DNA of 64,000 nt from assembly GCA_026400835.1 (NCBI GenBank), contig JAPLOA010000071.1, positions 60,660 through 124,659 of the forward strand, given 5' to 3'. Each line of letters begins with the position of its first letter. Position 1 is the first letter of the stretch. Both the position numbers and the translations under genes were made by a program. The notes beneath the pieces were generated by a model. That model was not told the DNA's origin, made no database searches, and saw only the letters and a program-made list of their open reading frames with translations. This document shows positions 11,773-21,113 of this stretch, piece by piece. Origin of the DNA: Planctomycetales bacterium. GTDB taxonomy: Bacteria > Planctomycetota > Planctomycetia > Planctomycetales > Planctomycetaceae.

Positions 11773-12477
11773 TCAAACAGCAACAACAATCGAGGGCAGC
11801 ATTGTCGCTGACACAACAACACCACGCAGATAAACGCCCTTTGAGGCACTCGGCTTAAGACTGCGGATATAACTGAGCAATGACTCAATGTTCTCCTGCA
11901 ACTTCACGACATCAAACGACATCTTGCCGACCACGCAATGCAAATTCGACCCGTTGTCAACGCGAAACTCAACTTTACCCGCTTTGTATTCACGCACCGC
12001 GGTAGCAACATCCTGGGTCACAGTGCCCGCTCGAGGACTTGGCATCAAACCACGAGGACCAAGCACACGCCCCAACGGGCCAACAACGCCCATCATGTCA
12101 GGCGTCGCAATGGCAACGTCGAAGTCGAGCCAACCTTCTTTGATCTTGTCCGCCAGTTCTTTAGCCCCGACGAAATCCGCCCCGGCTGTTTGAGCAACCT
12201 TGACATTCTCACCCTGTGCGAACACCAGCACTCGCTGAGACTTACCGATACCATGCGGCAGCACGATCGAACCACGCACGATCTGATCCGCCTGACGCGG
12301 ATCGACACCCAAACGAAGGGCAATCTCAACAGTCTGGTCGAACGCAACACGCTTGATGGCCTTCGGCAGCGTATCCTCCAAGCCCTTCAACGCCTTGACC
12401 GCGTCAGGCAGCGACAACACGCCAAGATCGCTCGCCTTTTTTGAGAGAGTCTTCATTCGCTTTGACTGAGCAGCCAT
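11773..12477 (-). CDS. rplA: 50S ribosomal protein L1
   Basis: A 234-residue protein of the L1 stalk. I choose the ATG at 12477 ([14 protein letters not shown]) because AGGTG lies about ten bases upstream; a GTG three codons earlier is possible. Conserved elements include [19 protein letters not shown], the [21 protein letters not shown] segment (with GTVT after it) and the C-terminal [12 protein letters not shown]. It lies between rplK and rplJ. Confidence 0.96.
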   Translation of the reverse strand: MAAQSKRMKTLSKKASDLGVLSLPDAVKALKGLEDTLPKAIKRVAFDQTVEIALRLGVDPRQADQIVRGSIVLPHGIGKSQRVLVFAQGENVKVAQTAGADFVGAKELADKIKEGWLDFDVAIATPDMMGVVGPLGRVLGPRGLMPSPRAGTVTQDVATAVREYKAGKVEFRVDNGSNLHCVVGKMSFDVVKLQENIESLLSYIRSLKPSASKGVYLRGVVVSATMLPSIVVAV

Positions 12478-12531
12478 GTCGAGCACCTACGCCGAAACCA
12501 AAAAAACTGTTTACAAAACCAGAAACATCAA

Positions 12532-12963
12532 CTAGTCAATCACTTCCAGACCCATGCTTCGCGCGGTCCCGGCAATCATCTTCCGAGCCTGCTCAGGAGA
12601 TGAAGCATTCAGGTCCTCATACTTCTGTTTTGCAATCTGATCCAACTGAGCTGTGGTCACACTACCCACCTTACTCTTTAGCGGACTTCCCGAGCCCTTC
12701 GCAACACCAGCAGCCTTCTTCAACAAGACCGCCGCAGGGGGGCTCTTCAAAACAAACTCGAACGTTCGGTCATTGTAGACCGTAATCACACACGGAATCG
12801 TTACCCCCATCATGTCGCGGGTCTTCTCATTGAACTGCGACACGAACTGGCCAATATTGACCCCATGAGGACCAAGCGCTGTACCAACCGGCGGCGCCGG
12901 AGTAGCCTGACCACCCGTCACCTGAACCTTAATCTGAGCAGTAACCGCACGCGCTTTACCCAT
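12532..12963 (-). CDS. rplK: 50S ribosomal protein L11
   Basis: A 143-residue protein of the GTPase-associated centre. Signature elements are the proline-rich GQATPAPPVGTALGPHGVNI near the N-terminus and GTARSMGLEV at the C-terminus. Length is normal. It follows nusG by 35 bp, and rplA starts 54 bp further on, which is the standard nusG-rplK-rplA order. Confidence 0.97.
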   Translation of the reverse strand: MGKARAVTAQIKVQVTGGQATPAPPVGTALGPHGVNIGQFVSQFNEKTRDMMGVTIPCVITVYNDRTFEFVLKSPPAAVLLKKAAGVAKGSGSPLKSKVGSVTTAQLDQIAKQKYEDLNASSPEQARKMIAGTARSMGLEVID

Positions 12964-12998
12964 GACCGAACCAACCCATCAATACAAAATGCAAAAAG

Positions 12999-13568
12999 TC
13001 AAACCGACTCGATCTGCCAGTGATCCAACTCAACAGGCGTCGACCGACCGAAAATCTCGATCAACACCGAAACCTTACCATTATGCTCGTCAATACCCTC
13101 GACTGCACCTTCAAAATTCTCGAAGGTACCTTCACGTATCTTCACCACATCCCCGACAGCAAACTGTATCTTCACTTTCGGCGCCGCACCCACCTGCTGC
13201 TCAGCCCTACCGAGCATGCGATCTACTTCGTGCTGCTCCATCGGAAGCGGCTTCCCTGCGGCACCAGCAAAGTCACCAACGCCACCAGTATCTCTCACGA
13301 GGTACCAAGTGTCATCATTCAGAACCATCTGAATCATGATATAGCCCGGAAACAGCTTACGATCCTGCTCTTTCGGCGAACCACCCCGAGTATCAACGAC
13401 CTTCTCAGAGGGAATAACAATATCACCGAAGAACTCCTCAAGACCCTCCAGCTTAATCTTTTTCAGGAGCGCATCACGAATAGTCCTCTCGCGATTCGTT
13501 TGAACCTTCAACACATACCAAAGCATGTCACTGGCCGCAGAACTTCCGACCGCTGCGTCTTTTGCCAT
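12999..13568 (-). CDS. nusG: Transcription termination/antitermination factor NusG
   Basis: A 189-residue RNA polymerase-associated factor. After a short Ala/Ser-rich leader, the NGN domain begins at [14 protein letters not shown], and [11 protein letters not shown] is its central strand. The C-terminal KOW domain reads [25 protein letters not shown]. It lies between secE and rplK on the same strand. The domains and context make the call secure. Confidence 0.96.
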   Translation of the reverse strand: MAKDAAVGSSAASDMLWYVLKVQTNRERTIRDALLKKIKLEGLEEFFGDIVIPSEKVVDTRGGSPKEQDRKLFPGYIMIQMVLNDDTWYLVRDTGGVGDFAGAAGKPLPMEQHEVDRMLGRAEQQVGAAPKVKIQFAVGDVVKIREGTFENFEGAVEGIDEHNGKVSVLIEIFGRSTPVELDHWQIESV

Positions 13569-13686
13569 CGAGACATACTCCTAAAAATTGCATCGCCAAA
13601 ATGGGCCGCGTATGTTGATGCTGAAAACCCCAAATTGCAACCACGAATGCCAACCGATTGCAAACTTGCACAGCACTTACGCACAA

Positions 13687-14124
13687 CTAAGACTTGTATT
13701 CAGTAAAGCCAATAAAGCTGAACAGCCAAGTCCAAAGCAAATCAATGAGAAACAGAAATACACCCAGAGAGAACATCGCGACAAGCACAACGATCGTAGC
13801 CTGAATCACCTCGTGACGCGTTGGCCATGTGACTTTCTCGAGTTCTGACTCAACCGAAACCAAAAAATCAGCAAACTTCGGTATGTTTACAGCGCGAAAC
13901 GCAAACCAGCTGCTCACCGCCCAAATCAACGCGGGAACACCGATTCTTACAGCCTTCGCCGAGGTGCCGAGCATCCCATTTGCCAGCGTCAAACACCCGA
14001 AGGCGGCGATGACCACTATGGCAAAGAAAGTGAACTGACGAACCATTCGACCTTGGCTGGACTTGTACACCCCAAAGCGAAACAATTCCGGCACCAGAGA
14101 AGTACCCGCACTTTTGCTCGACAT
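13687..14124 (-). CDS. secE: Preprotein translocase subunit SecE (extended N-terminus)
   Basis: A 145-residue translocase subunit. The typical SecE core is the C-terminal part: a KFADFLVSVESELEKVTWPTR amphipathic segment followed by a single membrane span (ATIVVLVAMFSLGVFLFLIDLL). Upstream are two further hydrophobic stretches (about residues 27-55 and 58-75), giving three spans as in E. coli SecE. I start at ATG 14124 because the upstream frame runs into the tRNA-Trp gene. There is no strong Shine-Dalgarno sequence. Confidence 0.92.
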   Translation of the reverse strand: MSSKSAGTSLVPELFRFGVYKSSQGRMVRQFTFFAIVVIAAFGCLTLANGMLGTSAKAVRIGVPALIWAVSSWFAFRAVNIPKFADFLVSVESELEKVTWPTRHEVIQATIVVLVAMFSLGVFLFLIDLLWTWLFSFIGFTEYKS

Positions 14125-14190
14125 TTGACGCCCAACAACGGTTAAACAGAACCAATCAGCAAACCAGAACCCAACAAAACCAGCAACAAG

Positions 14191-14263
<73 letters not shown>

Positions 14264-14285
14264 TCGATGCAGACCACAAGGGTCT

Positions 14286-14438
14286 CTATTTCTTTCGAGA
14301 CTCTTTATGCAGCGTGTGCCGACGAAGTCTCGGACAATACTTCATCAGCTCAAGACGCTCCGTTCCTCGAGTCTCTTTGATTACACGGTAATTGCGCTGC
14401 CCGCTCTCCGTGCACTCAAGCCAAACATACTCTCGCAT
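14286..14438 (-). CDS. rpmG: 50S ribosomal protein L33
   Basis: A 50-residue protein. I start at ATG 14438 (MREYVWLECTES), with GAGG about nine bases upstream. The L33 pattern is clear: ECTESGQRNYRV, a K-x-T-R-G segment, and the ending KYCPRLRRHTLHKE. Only two cysteines remain (C9 and C38), so the four-cysteine zinc site of some L33 forms is incomplete. It lies 22 bp before tRNA-Trp and directly downstream of a strong terminator that follows tuf. Confidence 0.94.
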   Translation of the reverse strand: MREYVWLECTESGQRNYRVIKETRGTERLELMKYCPRLRRHTLHKESRKK

Positions 14439-14455
14439 GACAAAACCTCGAAGCC

Positions 14456-14494
14456 AAAAAGCGAAACTGCCTGCTGACAACCGCCAGCAGGCAG
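14456..14494 (-). terminator. Rho-independent terminator after tuf
   Basis: A perfect 10-bp stem (CTGCCTGCTG with CAGCAGGCAG; arms 14485-14494 and 14467-14476) with an eight-base loop. In the minus-strand transcript it is followed by TTTCGCTTTTT. It ends about 18 bases before the rpmG start, so rpmG needs readthrough or an overlapping promoter. Confidence 0.8.
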
Positions 14495-14516
14495 CCCAAA
14501 TCCACATTACCGAATA

Positions 14517-15713
14517 TTACTTAATGATCTTTGTCACAACGCCTGATCCAACAGTCTTTCCGCCTTCCCGAATAGCGAAGCGACTCTGCTCAACCAAGGC
14601 AATCGGCTTACCCAACTCGACTTCCACCTTCACATTGTCACCAGGCATGCACATCTCAGCGCCACCCAGCAACGTCGTTGAACCAGTCACGTCAGTTGTA
14701 CGGAAGTAAAACTGAGGGCGGTAACCACTAAAGAAAGGAGTGTGACGGCCACCTTCTTCTTTGCTCAGAACGTACACTTCGGCCTCAAACTGAGTGTGCG
14801 GCTTGATGGAGTTAATTGCAGCAAGAACCTGACCTCGCTGAATATCTTCCTTCTTCAACCCACGCAGAAGAATACCAACGTTGTCCCCGGCAATCCCCTG
14901 ATCCAGAGTCTTCTGGAACATCTCAACGCCGGTAACAGTCGTTTCCTGAGTGTCACGAAGACCAATAACCTGAATCTTCTCACCGACCTTCACAACACCA
15001 GACTCAATTCGACCAGTCGCAACAGTACCGCGACCTTCAATCGAGAACACATCTTCAACAGCCATCATAAACGCCTTGTCAGCGGCGCGCTTTGGCTCAG
15101 GAATATAGCTATCCAATGCCTCCATCAGATTGGTAATGCACTGGCTGAACTTATCATCAGCGGGATTATCAAGTGCACCGCGAGCATTGCCACGAACGAG
15201 AGGAATGTCGTCTCCAGGGAAGCCGTACTTCGTGAGAAGTTCGCGGACTTCCATTTCAACAAGATCCAGCAGCTCCTGGTCGTCAACAAGATCGCACTTG
15301 TTCAGAAACACAACGAGAGCCGGCACGTCTACCTGACGAGCCAACAGGATGTGCTCGCGAGTCTGCGGCATCGGGCCATCGGCTGCCGAAACCACAAGAA
15401 TGGCACCGTCCATCTGAGCAGCACCGGTAATCATGTTCTTGATGTAGTCAGCGTGACCCGGGCAATCGATGTGAGCGTAGTGCCGATTTGGCGTTTCGTA
15501 CTCAACATGGCTCGCCGCAATGGTCACAGTCTTGGTAGCGTCACGAACCGTACCACCCTTAGCAATATCCGCATAAGCCTTAATCGTCGCAAGACCCTTA
15601 GCAGCCTGAACCGCAAGGATTGCCGCCGTTGTTGTCGTCTTGCCGTGGTCGATGTGACCGATGGTTCCCACGTTAACGTGCGGCTTCGTTCGCTCAAACG
15701 TACCCTTTGCCAT
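14517..15713 (-). CDS. tuf: Translation elongation factor EF-Tu
   Basis: A 398-residue GTPase that brings aminoacyl-tRNA to the ribosome. The P-loop GHIDHGKT is at 19-26, followed by [12 protein letters not shown] and the effector region with [13 protein letters not shown]. Domain 2/3 features such as [16 protein letters not shown] and [20 protein letters not shown] are present. It is preceded by four tRNA genes in the same direction, matching tufB of E. coli. The terminator at 14456-14494 ends its transcript. No second tuf lies in the window. Confidence 0.97.
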   Translation of the reverse strand: MAKGTFERTKPHVNVGTIGHIDHGKTTTTAAILAVQAAKGLATIKAYADIAKGGTVRDATKTVTIAASHVEYETPNRHYAHIDCPGHADYIKNMITGAAQMDGAILVVSAADGPMPQTREHILLARQVDVPALVVFLNKCDLVDDQELLDLVEMEVRELLTKYGFPGDDIPLVRGNARGALDNPADDKFSQCITNLMEALDSYIPEPKRAADKAFMMAVEDVFSIEGRGTVATGRIESGVVKVGEKIQVIGLRDTQETTVTGVEMFQKTLDQGIAGDNVGILLRGLKKEDIQRGQVLAAINSIKPHTQFEAEVYVLSKEEGGRHTPFFSGYRPQFYFRTTDVTGSTTLLGGAEMCMPGDNVKVEVELGKPIALVEQSRFAIREGGKTVGSGVVTKIIK

Positions 15714-15846
15714 TACCCCAACTCCAGATCAAACTGTGCCAGGACACCAAACGAAGCCCGGCAAATTAACCACGAAAAGAACCCAACAGCACCTCACCGC
15801 GAGGCACCAGCACACTCAACGAAACAACGACTCACCCTAGCAGAAA

Positions 15847-15919
15847 AGCTGCTGAAGGGACTTGAACCCTTGACCCCGTCCTTACCAAGGACGTACTCTA
15901 CCAACTGAGCTACAGCAGC
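15847..15919 (-). tRNA. tRNA-Thr (GGT anticodon)
   Basis: Cloverleaf with acceptor GCTGCTG/CAGCAGC, anticodon stem CGTCC/GGACG with loop TTGGTAA, and T-arm AAGGG TTCAAGT CCCTT. It is the last of the four tRNAs before tuf, equivalent in place and anticodon to E. coli thrT. CCA is not encoded. Confidence 0.95.
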
Positions 15920-15954
15920 AATCTCCGCGATCAAGCTGTCCCCAGAACGCAAAG

Positions 15955-16025
<71 letters not shown>

Positions 16026-16098
16026 GTCGCTGGAACACCTGGACAGCCCCAACACAGCATCTCGCAAAACCCAAAGCTCACACTTCAGTCGCGAGAAA

Positions 16099-16181
16099 TG
16101 GGGGAAACAGGATTCGAACCTGTGAAGGCTAACGCCATCAGATTTACAGTCTGACCCTTTTGGCCGCTTAGGTATTCCCCC
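16099..16181 (-). tRNA. tRNA-Tyr (GTA anticodon)
   Basis: A type II tRNA with a long variable arm. Acceptor GGGGGAA/TTCCCCC, anticodon stem TCAGA/TCTGA with loop CTGTAAA, T-loop TTCGAAT, discriminator A. Its place and anticodon match E. coli tyrU. Confidence 0.95.
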
Positions 16182-16273
16182 TTTTACACACCCTAAACAC
16201 GAACTCTCTCTGACTTAGCCAGCACCTGCGAATGCACAGCACCATGAGAGGTCCAGGCTCGAAGGTTCGCGGA

Positions 16274-16346
<73 letters not shown>

Positions 16347-16374
16347 GCGGACCGGATGCGGTGGCGAGTCGCGG

Positions 16375-16402
16375 AGTATAGCAATCGGATCTCGTCAGGC
16401 AA
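16375..16402 (-). promoter_or_regulatory. Likely promoter of the tRNA-tuf operon
   Basis: On the minus strand TTGCCT (16402-16397) and TATACT (16380-16375) are 16 bases apart, a good sigma-70 match. The bases after the -10 are GC-rich (CCGCGACTCG), as in stringently controlled stable-RNA promoters. It lies about 30 bases before the first tRNA. Confidence 0.6.
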
Positions 16403-16578
16403 GGCAGATCCCGGAAAGCTCCCAACAACGGGGCAACTCCCGCTCCTCGCGGCGAAATTTCCCCAGAATTGGCTCCGATCGATCCTGACAGAACCGTGCT
16501 TTCAACCCCTTAACTCATCGCCCGTCCGATGGATCCCCATGTTGTCGACAGGCGAACCGCCGTTCTCTACAGTTTTTC

Positions 16579-17724
16579 TCAGAAGCCGGGAATCTCAAAT
16601 GATCGACGCTCCGCAATTCGCCGCAGCTTCTCCAAAGTCCTCACCTCAATCTGCCGCACTCGCTCCTTCGTAACTCCTAGTCGCGTGCCAACCTCTTCGA
16701 GCGTTTCTGGCTCAACACTGTCCCCGAGCCCAAACCGACAGGATATGACCTTTTGTTCACGCCCATCGAGTTCGCCGAGTAGTTCCTGAATGACAGCTCG
16801 CTGAGAACGGTTCGCATGTTCATCACTAAAGAATGCGCCTCGCTGTTCGGCTGACTGAGTGAAAACATCCTCCTGCCCTGTCTGAAACCGGGTTAGCCGT
16901 TGGTGCTCGGCAGGAACTGAGCGAGTGAAGTTCTTCAAAATTGCCCATGTGGCATAAGTTGAAAACTTGTTCCCCCGGGAGTAGTCAAACTTTTCAACGG
17001 CCCGAATTAATGAAATATTTCCATCACTGACCAGCTCAAAGAAGCCTGTGTTTGACTTGAGGTATCGCTTGGCAATGGAAACAACCAGGCGCAGGTTCGA
17101 CTGAATCAGCAGATTCTTGATTCCCGAGATCTCCCCCAGAAGCCGCTCAAGACGAGAAATCAGCCGAGCGGAAGGTTTCGAGGAATCCAAGCCGGCTCTC
17201 AGTTGCAGAAATTGAAACTTCCTGAAGTTCATCTTCCGAAAGTAGTGCTGCTCCTCCGCCTTAGTTAACAGCCTGACGCGATACAGTTCTCCGAGGTAGG
17301 CTGGCAAGCCTGACGGTACCCGTGCAGGGCGTTGTTCTTCGGAAACCTCTGGCGGCTTTCCACAAATGACTGACTCCGCTGAGGGACTTCGGAACTGATT
17401 GTTGTCTATAAACTCAACAACTTCCGCAAGCACCCTCCGAGCCCGCGCCTGTACCAAGGCGGTATGGACTGCCGTTCGACTGACGTGGAAACTTTGCGCC
17501 AGACGCTCAACGCTTTGCCCCTGCTCTGCCTTTGCAAGGATCCTTTCCCCAATAGTTTCAGGGGATTCCGGCCTATCTGTGGAGAGATGCAGCTCTTCCC
17601 TGCTCAAGGACAGACTGCCCTGAGCCTCGCATGAGAAACCGCTGGTGGATCTTGAACCCCAGCTGTTAACTCTCGCCAATGACTCAACGACATTCGGCTC
17701 ATTTGGATTTACTGCGCTAACCAT
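16579..17724 (-). CDS. Sigma-70 family factor with extra N-terminal helix-turn-helix
   Basis: A 381-residue RNA polymerase sigma factor. Region 2 is clear: NLLIQSNLRLVVSIAKRYL (about 204-222), then ELVSDGNISLIRAVEKFDYSRGNKFSTYATW (about 230-260). Region 4 has a good helix-turn-helix (LEEVGTRLGVTKERVRQIE, about 342-360). Region 2.4 reads WAILKNFTRS, whereas housekeeping sigma factors have WWIRQAITR, so -10 recognition may differ. Residues 64-98 form an additional HTH-like segment (SVERLAQSFHVSRTAVHTAL). AGGGAG upstream of the ATG supports the start. It is probably an alternative factor; the regulon is unknown. Confidence 0.88.
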   Translation of the reverse strand: MVSAVNPNEPNVVESLARVNSWGSRSTSGFSCEAQGSLSLSREELHLSTDRPESPETIGERILAKAEQGQSVERLAQSFHVSRTAVHTALVQARARRVLAEVVEFIDNNQFRSPSAESVICGKPPEVSEEQRPARVPSGLPAYLGELYRVRLLTKAEEQHYFRKMNFRKFQFLQLRAGLDSSKPSARLISRLERLLGEISGIKNLLIQSNLRLVVSIAKRYLKSNTGFFELVSDGNISLIRAVEKFDYSRGNKFSTYATWAILKNFTRSVPAEHQRLTRFQTGQEDVFTQSAEQRGAFFSDEHANRSQRAVIQELLGELDGREQKVISCRFGLGDSVEPETLEEVGTRLGVTKERVRQIEVRTLEKLRRIAERRSFEIPGF

Positions 17725-18646
17725 GGCTGACTCCCTTGTCTGCTGAACACCTGGGGCGGTGAAACGTTCTGGACAATGAAAGGTTTCCGGGAAGTTCCTT
17801 GCGATCTGTCTCGATACCGTCTGCTGACACTGGAGCGGATTGTTTTGCGAAGACGTCGCTCATACTCTGTGCAGCAAATGGCGGACCAACACTCTCCGGT
17901 CAATTTGCCAGCTTGCACTAACACCCGGGCTCAGGCCGTTTGACCGCTTCAGTAGTTGCCTGCACGAGCGTAAATCGTCGAATGGTTAGAAAAATCACGT
18001 TAACCGCTGATGTTTCCACGAGTATTCAAGCAAGTTCCGGACAAAATAGTGAACAAAAGAACCCCCAAATGGGAAATACTCAAACAAACCTACGGCTCCG
18101 CGTTGACCAGCTTGTCCTTGCTTCTTTGTAATTGCGTAAATCAGAGACGCCAAGATTACAATTATGTTCGCTGGGACGGCCCGTTATCATTGTGAATACA
18201 ACATGTTGTCATATTCCAAATCGAGCGCCGTGTTTTCTGCTCGACACAACGACCACCCTAGATGGCTTTGAGGCAAATTTTTTTCATTCTGGCGGTTGCC
18301 AGGGGAAAATGCTTCTGGTTTAAAGCTGCTGGCCTTCTGGAGAGCCATTCTTGTCTTTGCTCACATCTCAGAAGTTCAGGGAGTTAAGACCATTCTGCTG
18401 CGGATCGCACACATACAAAAGAAAACTGCATCATCCCAAAGGATTAAATTCCCGGATGAGAGCTCCACGGTGCTCCGCAAACTTTTGGCTGCAAGGATGT
18501 TAGCATTAGCAGCAAAAGCCGGAACGGCAGTTGCCTATTTATTCTTCCCGAGCTTCAGGGATTTAATGCAGGCTCTGCATTTCGAAGACAAGGCGATGGA
18601 TTTCCTTCCTGTTTCGAGCACGTTCTTAACCCCAGGATGATCGAAC
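17725..18646. other. Long spacer, no convincing gene
   Basis: About 920 bp between the sigma gene and the small membrane protein. A plus-strand frame at 18296-18640 (114 codons) ends six bases before the next gene but has no recognisable domain or ribosome site, so I do not call it. The spacer holds a possible plus-strand promoter (18103-18132) and a 12-bp perfect palindrome ACAACATGTTGT at 18198-18209 that could be an operator. Confidence 0.5.
18103..18132 (+). promoter_or_regulatory. Possible sigma-70 promoter
   Basis: TTGACC (18103-18108) and TGTAAT (18127-18132) are separated by 18 bases. Each differs from consensus at one position. The nearest plus-strand gene starts 515 bp downstream, so the target is unclear. 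Confidence 0.3.
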
Positions 18647-19129
18647 ATGGGAACAACCTACATCTTCATCGCCTTCGGATCATTCGTATGGCTCTTCGGC
18701 ATTGCGATGGTGGCTTGGCATATCCGCCAGCATCGAACCGTTATGAATGATGCCGGCCTCTCTCCGTCGGACTTCAAGTTTCACGAATCCCAGTATCGTC
18801 GTCGAATGCAGACTTCTGCCTTGACGATTACGCTTGGGGCGTTGATCGCCATGTGCGACTATCTTCCACAGTTCAGAGCCTCTCTGGGCTTTGCTGCTGG
18901 CTACATCGCGACACTTCTGTTGCTTTCAATGTGGCTTGTGCTCCTGGCAATTGGTGATGCTTTTGCCAGTCGAGTCCATATGCAGCAATCGATCCGTCGT
19001 AATCGACAGACCAGAGCTGCACTTCAGGAAGCCATTGATGAATTACGACGTCAGCAGGACCACTCCATGAAACCGCATTCAAATGACCTGACGATCAGTG
19101 CGTCTGACTTCAAAAGTCAAGGTCATTGA
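18647..19129 (+). CDS. Small membrane protein of unknown function
   Basis: A 160-residue protein I do not recognise. It has three hydrophobic segments (about residues 4-25, 53-70 and 79-106) with a basic loop after the first. The C-terminal tail (about 107-160) is charged and probably helical (RNRQTRAALQEAIDELRRQQ), likely cytoplasmic. AGGA ten bases upstream of the ATG supports the start. It converges with the histidine kinase gene, 73 bp apart. No function can be assigned. Confidence 0.7.
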   Translation: MGTTYIFIAFGSFVWLFGIAMVAWHIRQHRTVMNDAGLSPSDFKFHESQYRRRMQTSALTITLGALIAMCDYLPQFRASLGFAAGYIATLLLLSMWLVLLAIGDAFASRVHMQQSIRRNRQTRAALQEAIDELRRQQDHSMKPHSNDLTISASDFKSQGH

Positions 19130-19202
19130 GAGCCAGGACCAAACATGATGGCGGGACAGGGGTAGGTTGGGGAAGTTTCCATTCAGCGCCCCCCAGCACA
19201 GA

Positions 19203-20660
19203 TCAACCAACTGTCCTCATGGGCAAGGTCACGAGGAATTCGGTTCCCTGAGACGACGAGCGAACCAGTTCAATTTCCCCACCAAGGGTTTGCCGAGTCA
19301 GCTGGCGGCATACAAAAAGCCCCAGCCCTGTCCCGTGATCCTTCGTGGTAAAGTAGGGTTGAAAGATCTGCTGTTGTGCTTCAGGACTGATCCCGTGTCC
19401 TTCATCTCGAACTCGAATTCCGATGCGTTCCTGACGGCCGTTTTCGGAAGGTATTCGCTCAGTGCTGATTTCCACGGCGGCACCTTCGTTCATGGCGTCA
19501 AGCGCGTTCAGAATCAGATTCAACATAACCTGAACCAATTGGTCGTAGATCGTACGGATATGGGGCACATCCGACGCGAAATGGGTGTTGGCGGTCTTAC
19601 CCTTCCATCGTTTGTAGTACTTCGCGATATTCAGTGCATCATTAATCGCGGCATGAACATCAACGGTCGATTCCTGTTGGTTCGTTGGACGGCTAAAACT
19701 TGTCAGCTCTCGCAAAGTACGCTGAATTCGGGTGAGCTGCCCATCGACCATATCCAGTCGCTCTTTGACGTAATCATCGGAGTTCTTTCGGCTGAGCATC
19801 TGCACAATTGAGCTAATGGAAGCCAACGGATTTCCTACTTCATGAGCAATGCCCGCTGCAAGCAGACCAAACGCCGCCTGTTTCTCCTGCTGAACCAGCA
19901 TCGCCTGAGATTCCTGGAGTTCTTTGGTACGAGCAGCGATTCGGCGTTCCAGCAATTGTTGGTTCGACTGCAATTGTTCGTTCAGAATCGCCAGACGCTG
20001 TCCGGCAGTTTTCAGCAGGCCTGTCAGTGCGATAATGGCCCAGGCGGCCCAACCCAGAAACACGAGGGTCAGGATCACGGTAATGATGTTCGAACCGGCT
20101 GGCGGACCTTCTTCGTAACCTGGTCCTCGAAGGTTTAAGCTTCTGCCCTGCGCCGCATAGAGCCCAAGCAGGATATAGCTGATTGCGTGAAGTCCGAATG
20201 TGGCGAACGTCAACGAAGGCGTATGCCGAATAGCACACACCAGCAATGACAGAAAATAGTAGAACCGGAACGGGCTGCTGACTCCGTCATCGAAGTGGCA
20301 CAAGAGACCAATAAACAATGCCTCCATCAGCGAAACACCAATCCGGTAGTTCGACAGGAGCACTTTTCCCTTGCGAGTTGCCACTGTATCCAGCAAGGCA
20401 TAGATGGCAGCCAGTGTCAGCATGGAATTCAGTTCGATCCGACCCGACGCACGCTCGATCAGATTCACATACAGATAGCCGATACAAAGTCCGAACCAGC
20501 GAATTCGGACGGTGATCGCGTCGGCTTCGGATTCCTTGCCAACGGGATCGAATAATCGTCCCGCGGCTGCAGCAGTCAAAGCGGCCGGAAGACGCATGAT
20601 TCCGGACGGTGTATCGGCCGGGAGTCTTCGGCCCGGGCCATCATGTTTGCTGATACTCAT
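19203..20660 (-). CDS. Membrane histidine kinase (NtrB/HydH-like)
   Basis: A 485-residue sensor kinase. I choose ATG 20660 (MSISKHDG) because CGAGGA lies about nine bases upstream. The N-terminal half has six or so membrane spans (about 52-215) with no large periplasmic domain, followed by a coiled coil (220-260). The phosphoacceptor is His273 in IAHEVGNPLASI. The N box is LILNALDAM, and RDEGHGI and GTGLGLFV mark the ATP-binding domain. No response regulator gene is adjacent, so it is an orphan here. The signal is unknown. Confidence 0.9.
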   Translation of the reverse strand: MSISKHDGPGRRLPADTPSGIMRLPAALTAAAAGRLFDPVGKESEADAITVRIRWFGLCIGYLYVNLIERASGRIELNSMLTLAAIYALLDTVATRKGKVLLSNYRIGVSLMEALFIGLLCHFDDGVSSPFRFYYFLSLLVCAIRHTPSLTFATFGLHAISYILLGLYAAQGRSLNLRGPGYEEGPPAGSNIITVILTLVFLGWAAWAIIALTGLLKTAGQRLAILNEQLQSNQQLLERRIAARTKELQESQAMLVQQEKQAAFGLLAAGIAHEVGNPLASISSIVQMLSRKNSDDYVKERLDMVDGQLTRIQRTLRELTSFSRPTNQQESTVDVHAAINDALNIAKYYKRWKGKTANTHFASDVPHIRTIYDQLVQVMLNLILNALDAMNEGAAVEISTERIPSENGRQERIGIRVRDEGHGISPEAQQQIFQPYFTTKDHGTGLGLFVCRQLTRQTLGGEIELVRSSSQGTEFLVTLPMRTVG

Positions 20661-20863
20661 CTGACTGTTCCTCGACCTTCTTTTTCTGAATACCAGCAGG
20701 AACTGCCTGACAGATTTCAGTCTGCGAAAGACGTAACGCGCAAGCACTGTGTCTCTTCACCGACTTTTACTCGTTCCGGGATTGTTTCGAAACCGTTCAG
20801 CGCTCTGACCGATACTTTCGAAACCAGAATCCGAGTTTCAGTTCAGACAGGGAGGGGGAACTG

Positions 20864-21091
20864 ATGAGCAGAGCGGTCAACGTGCTGGCACTTGTTCGTG
20901 ACGGACAACGCTATGTCTTTCTTTACGACGACAATAGCGTAGAAACAGTCCTCTCAAAACTTGCGGAATTCGCCAGCGATCCCGAACTCGATTTTACATG
21001 GTACGATGCCGCAATGCTGTCGCAGCGAGTGCGCCATTTGCAGGAAACAGAGGAAGAAGCTCAGGCCGAAGATTATCCTTCGTTTTTCTGA
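20864..21091 (+). CDS. Small acidic protein of unknown function
   Basis: A 75-residue soluble protein ([23 protein letters not shown]...). It has a beta-rich N-terminus, then helices with an acidic C-terminus ([14 protein letters not shown]). GGAGGGGG about six bases upstream of the ATG is a very strong ribosome site, which makes a real gene likely. The stop lies 22 bp before xerC in the same direction, so the two are probably co-transcribed. No family is recognised. Confidence 0.75.
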   Translation: MSRAVNVLALVRDGQRYVFLYDDNSVETVLSKLAEFASDPELDFTWYDAAMLSQRVRHLQETEEEAQAEDYPSFF

Positions 21092-21113
21092 GAGTGCTTT
21101 CAGGGGCCACTGT

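Noticed and set aside
14742..15908. 388-codon plus-strand frame opposite tuf and tRNA-Thr
   Set aside because: It is antisense to EF-Tu and runs into a tRNA gene.
18296..18640. 114-codon plus-strand frame before the small membrane protein
   Set aside because: It has no ribosome site and no recognisable domain, and its composition looks random; not called as a gene.
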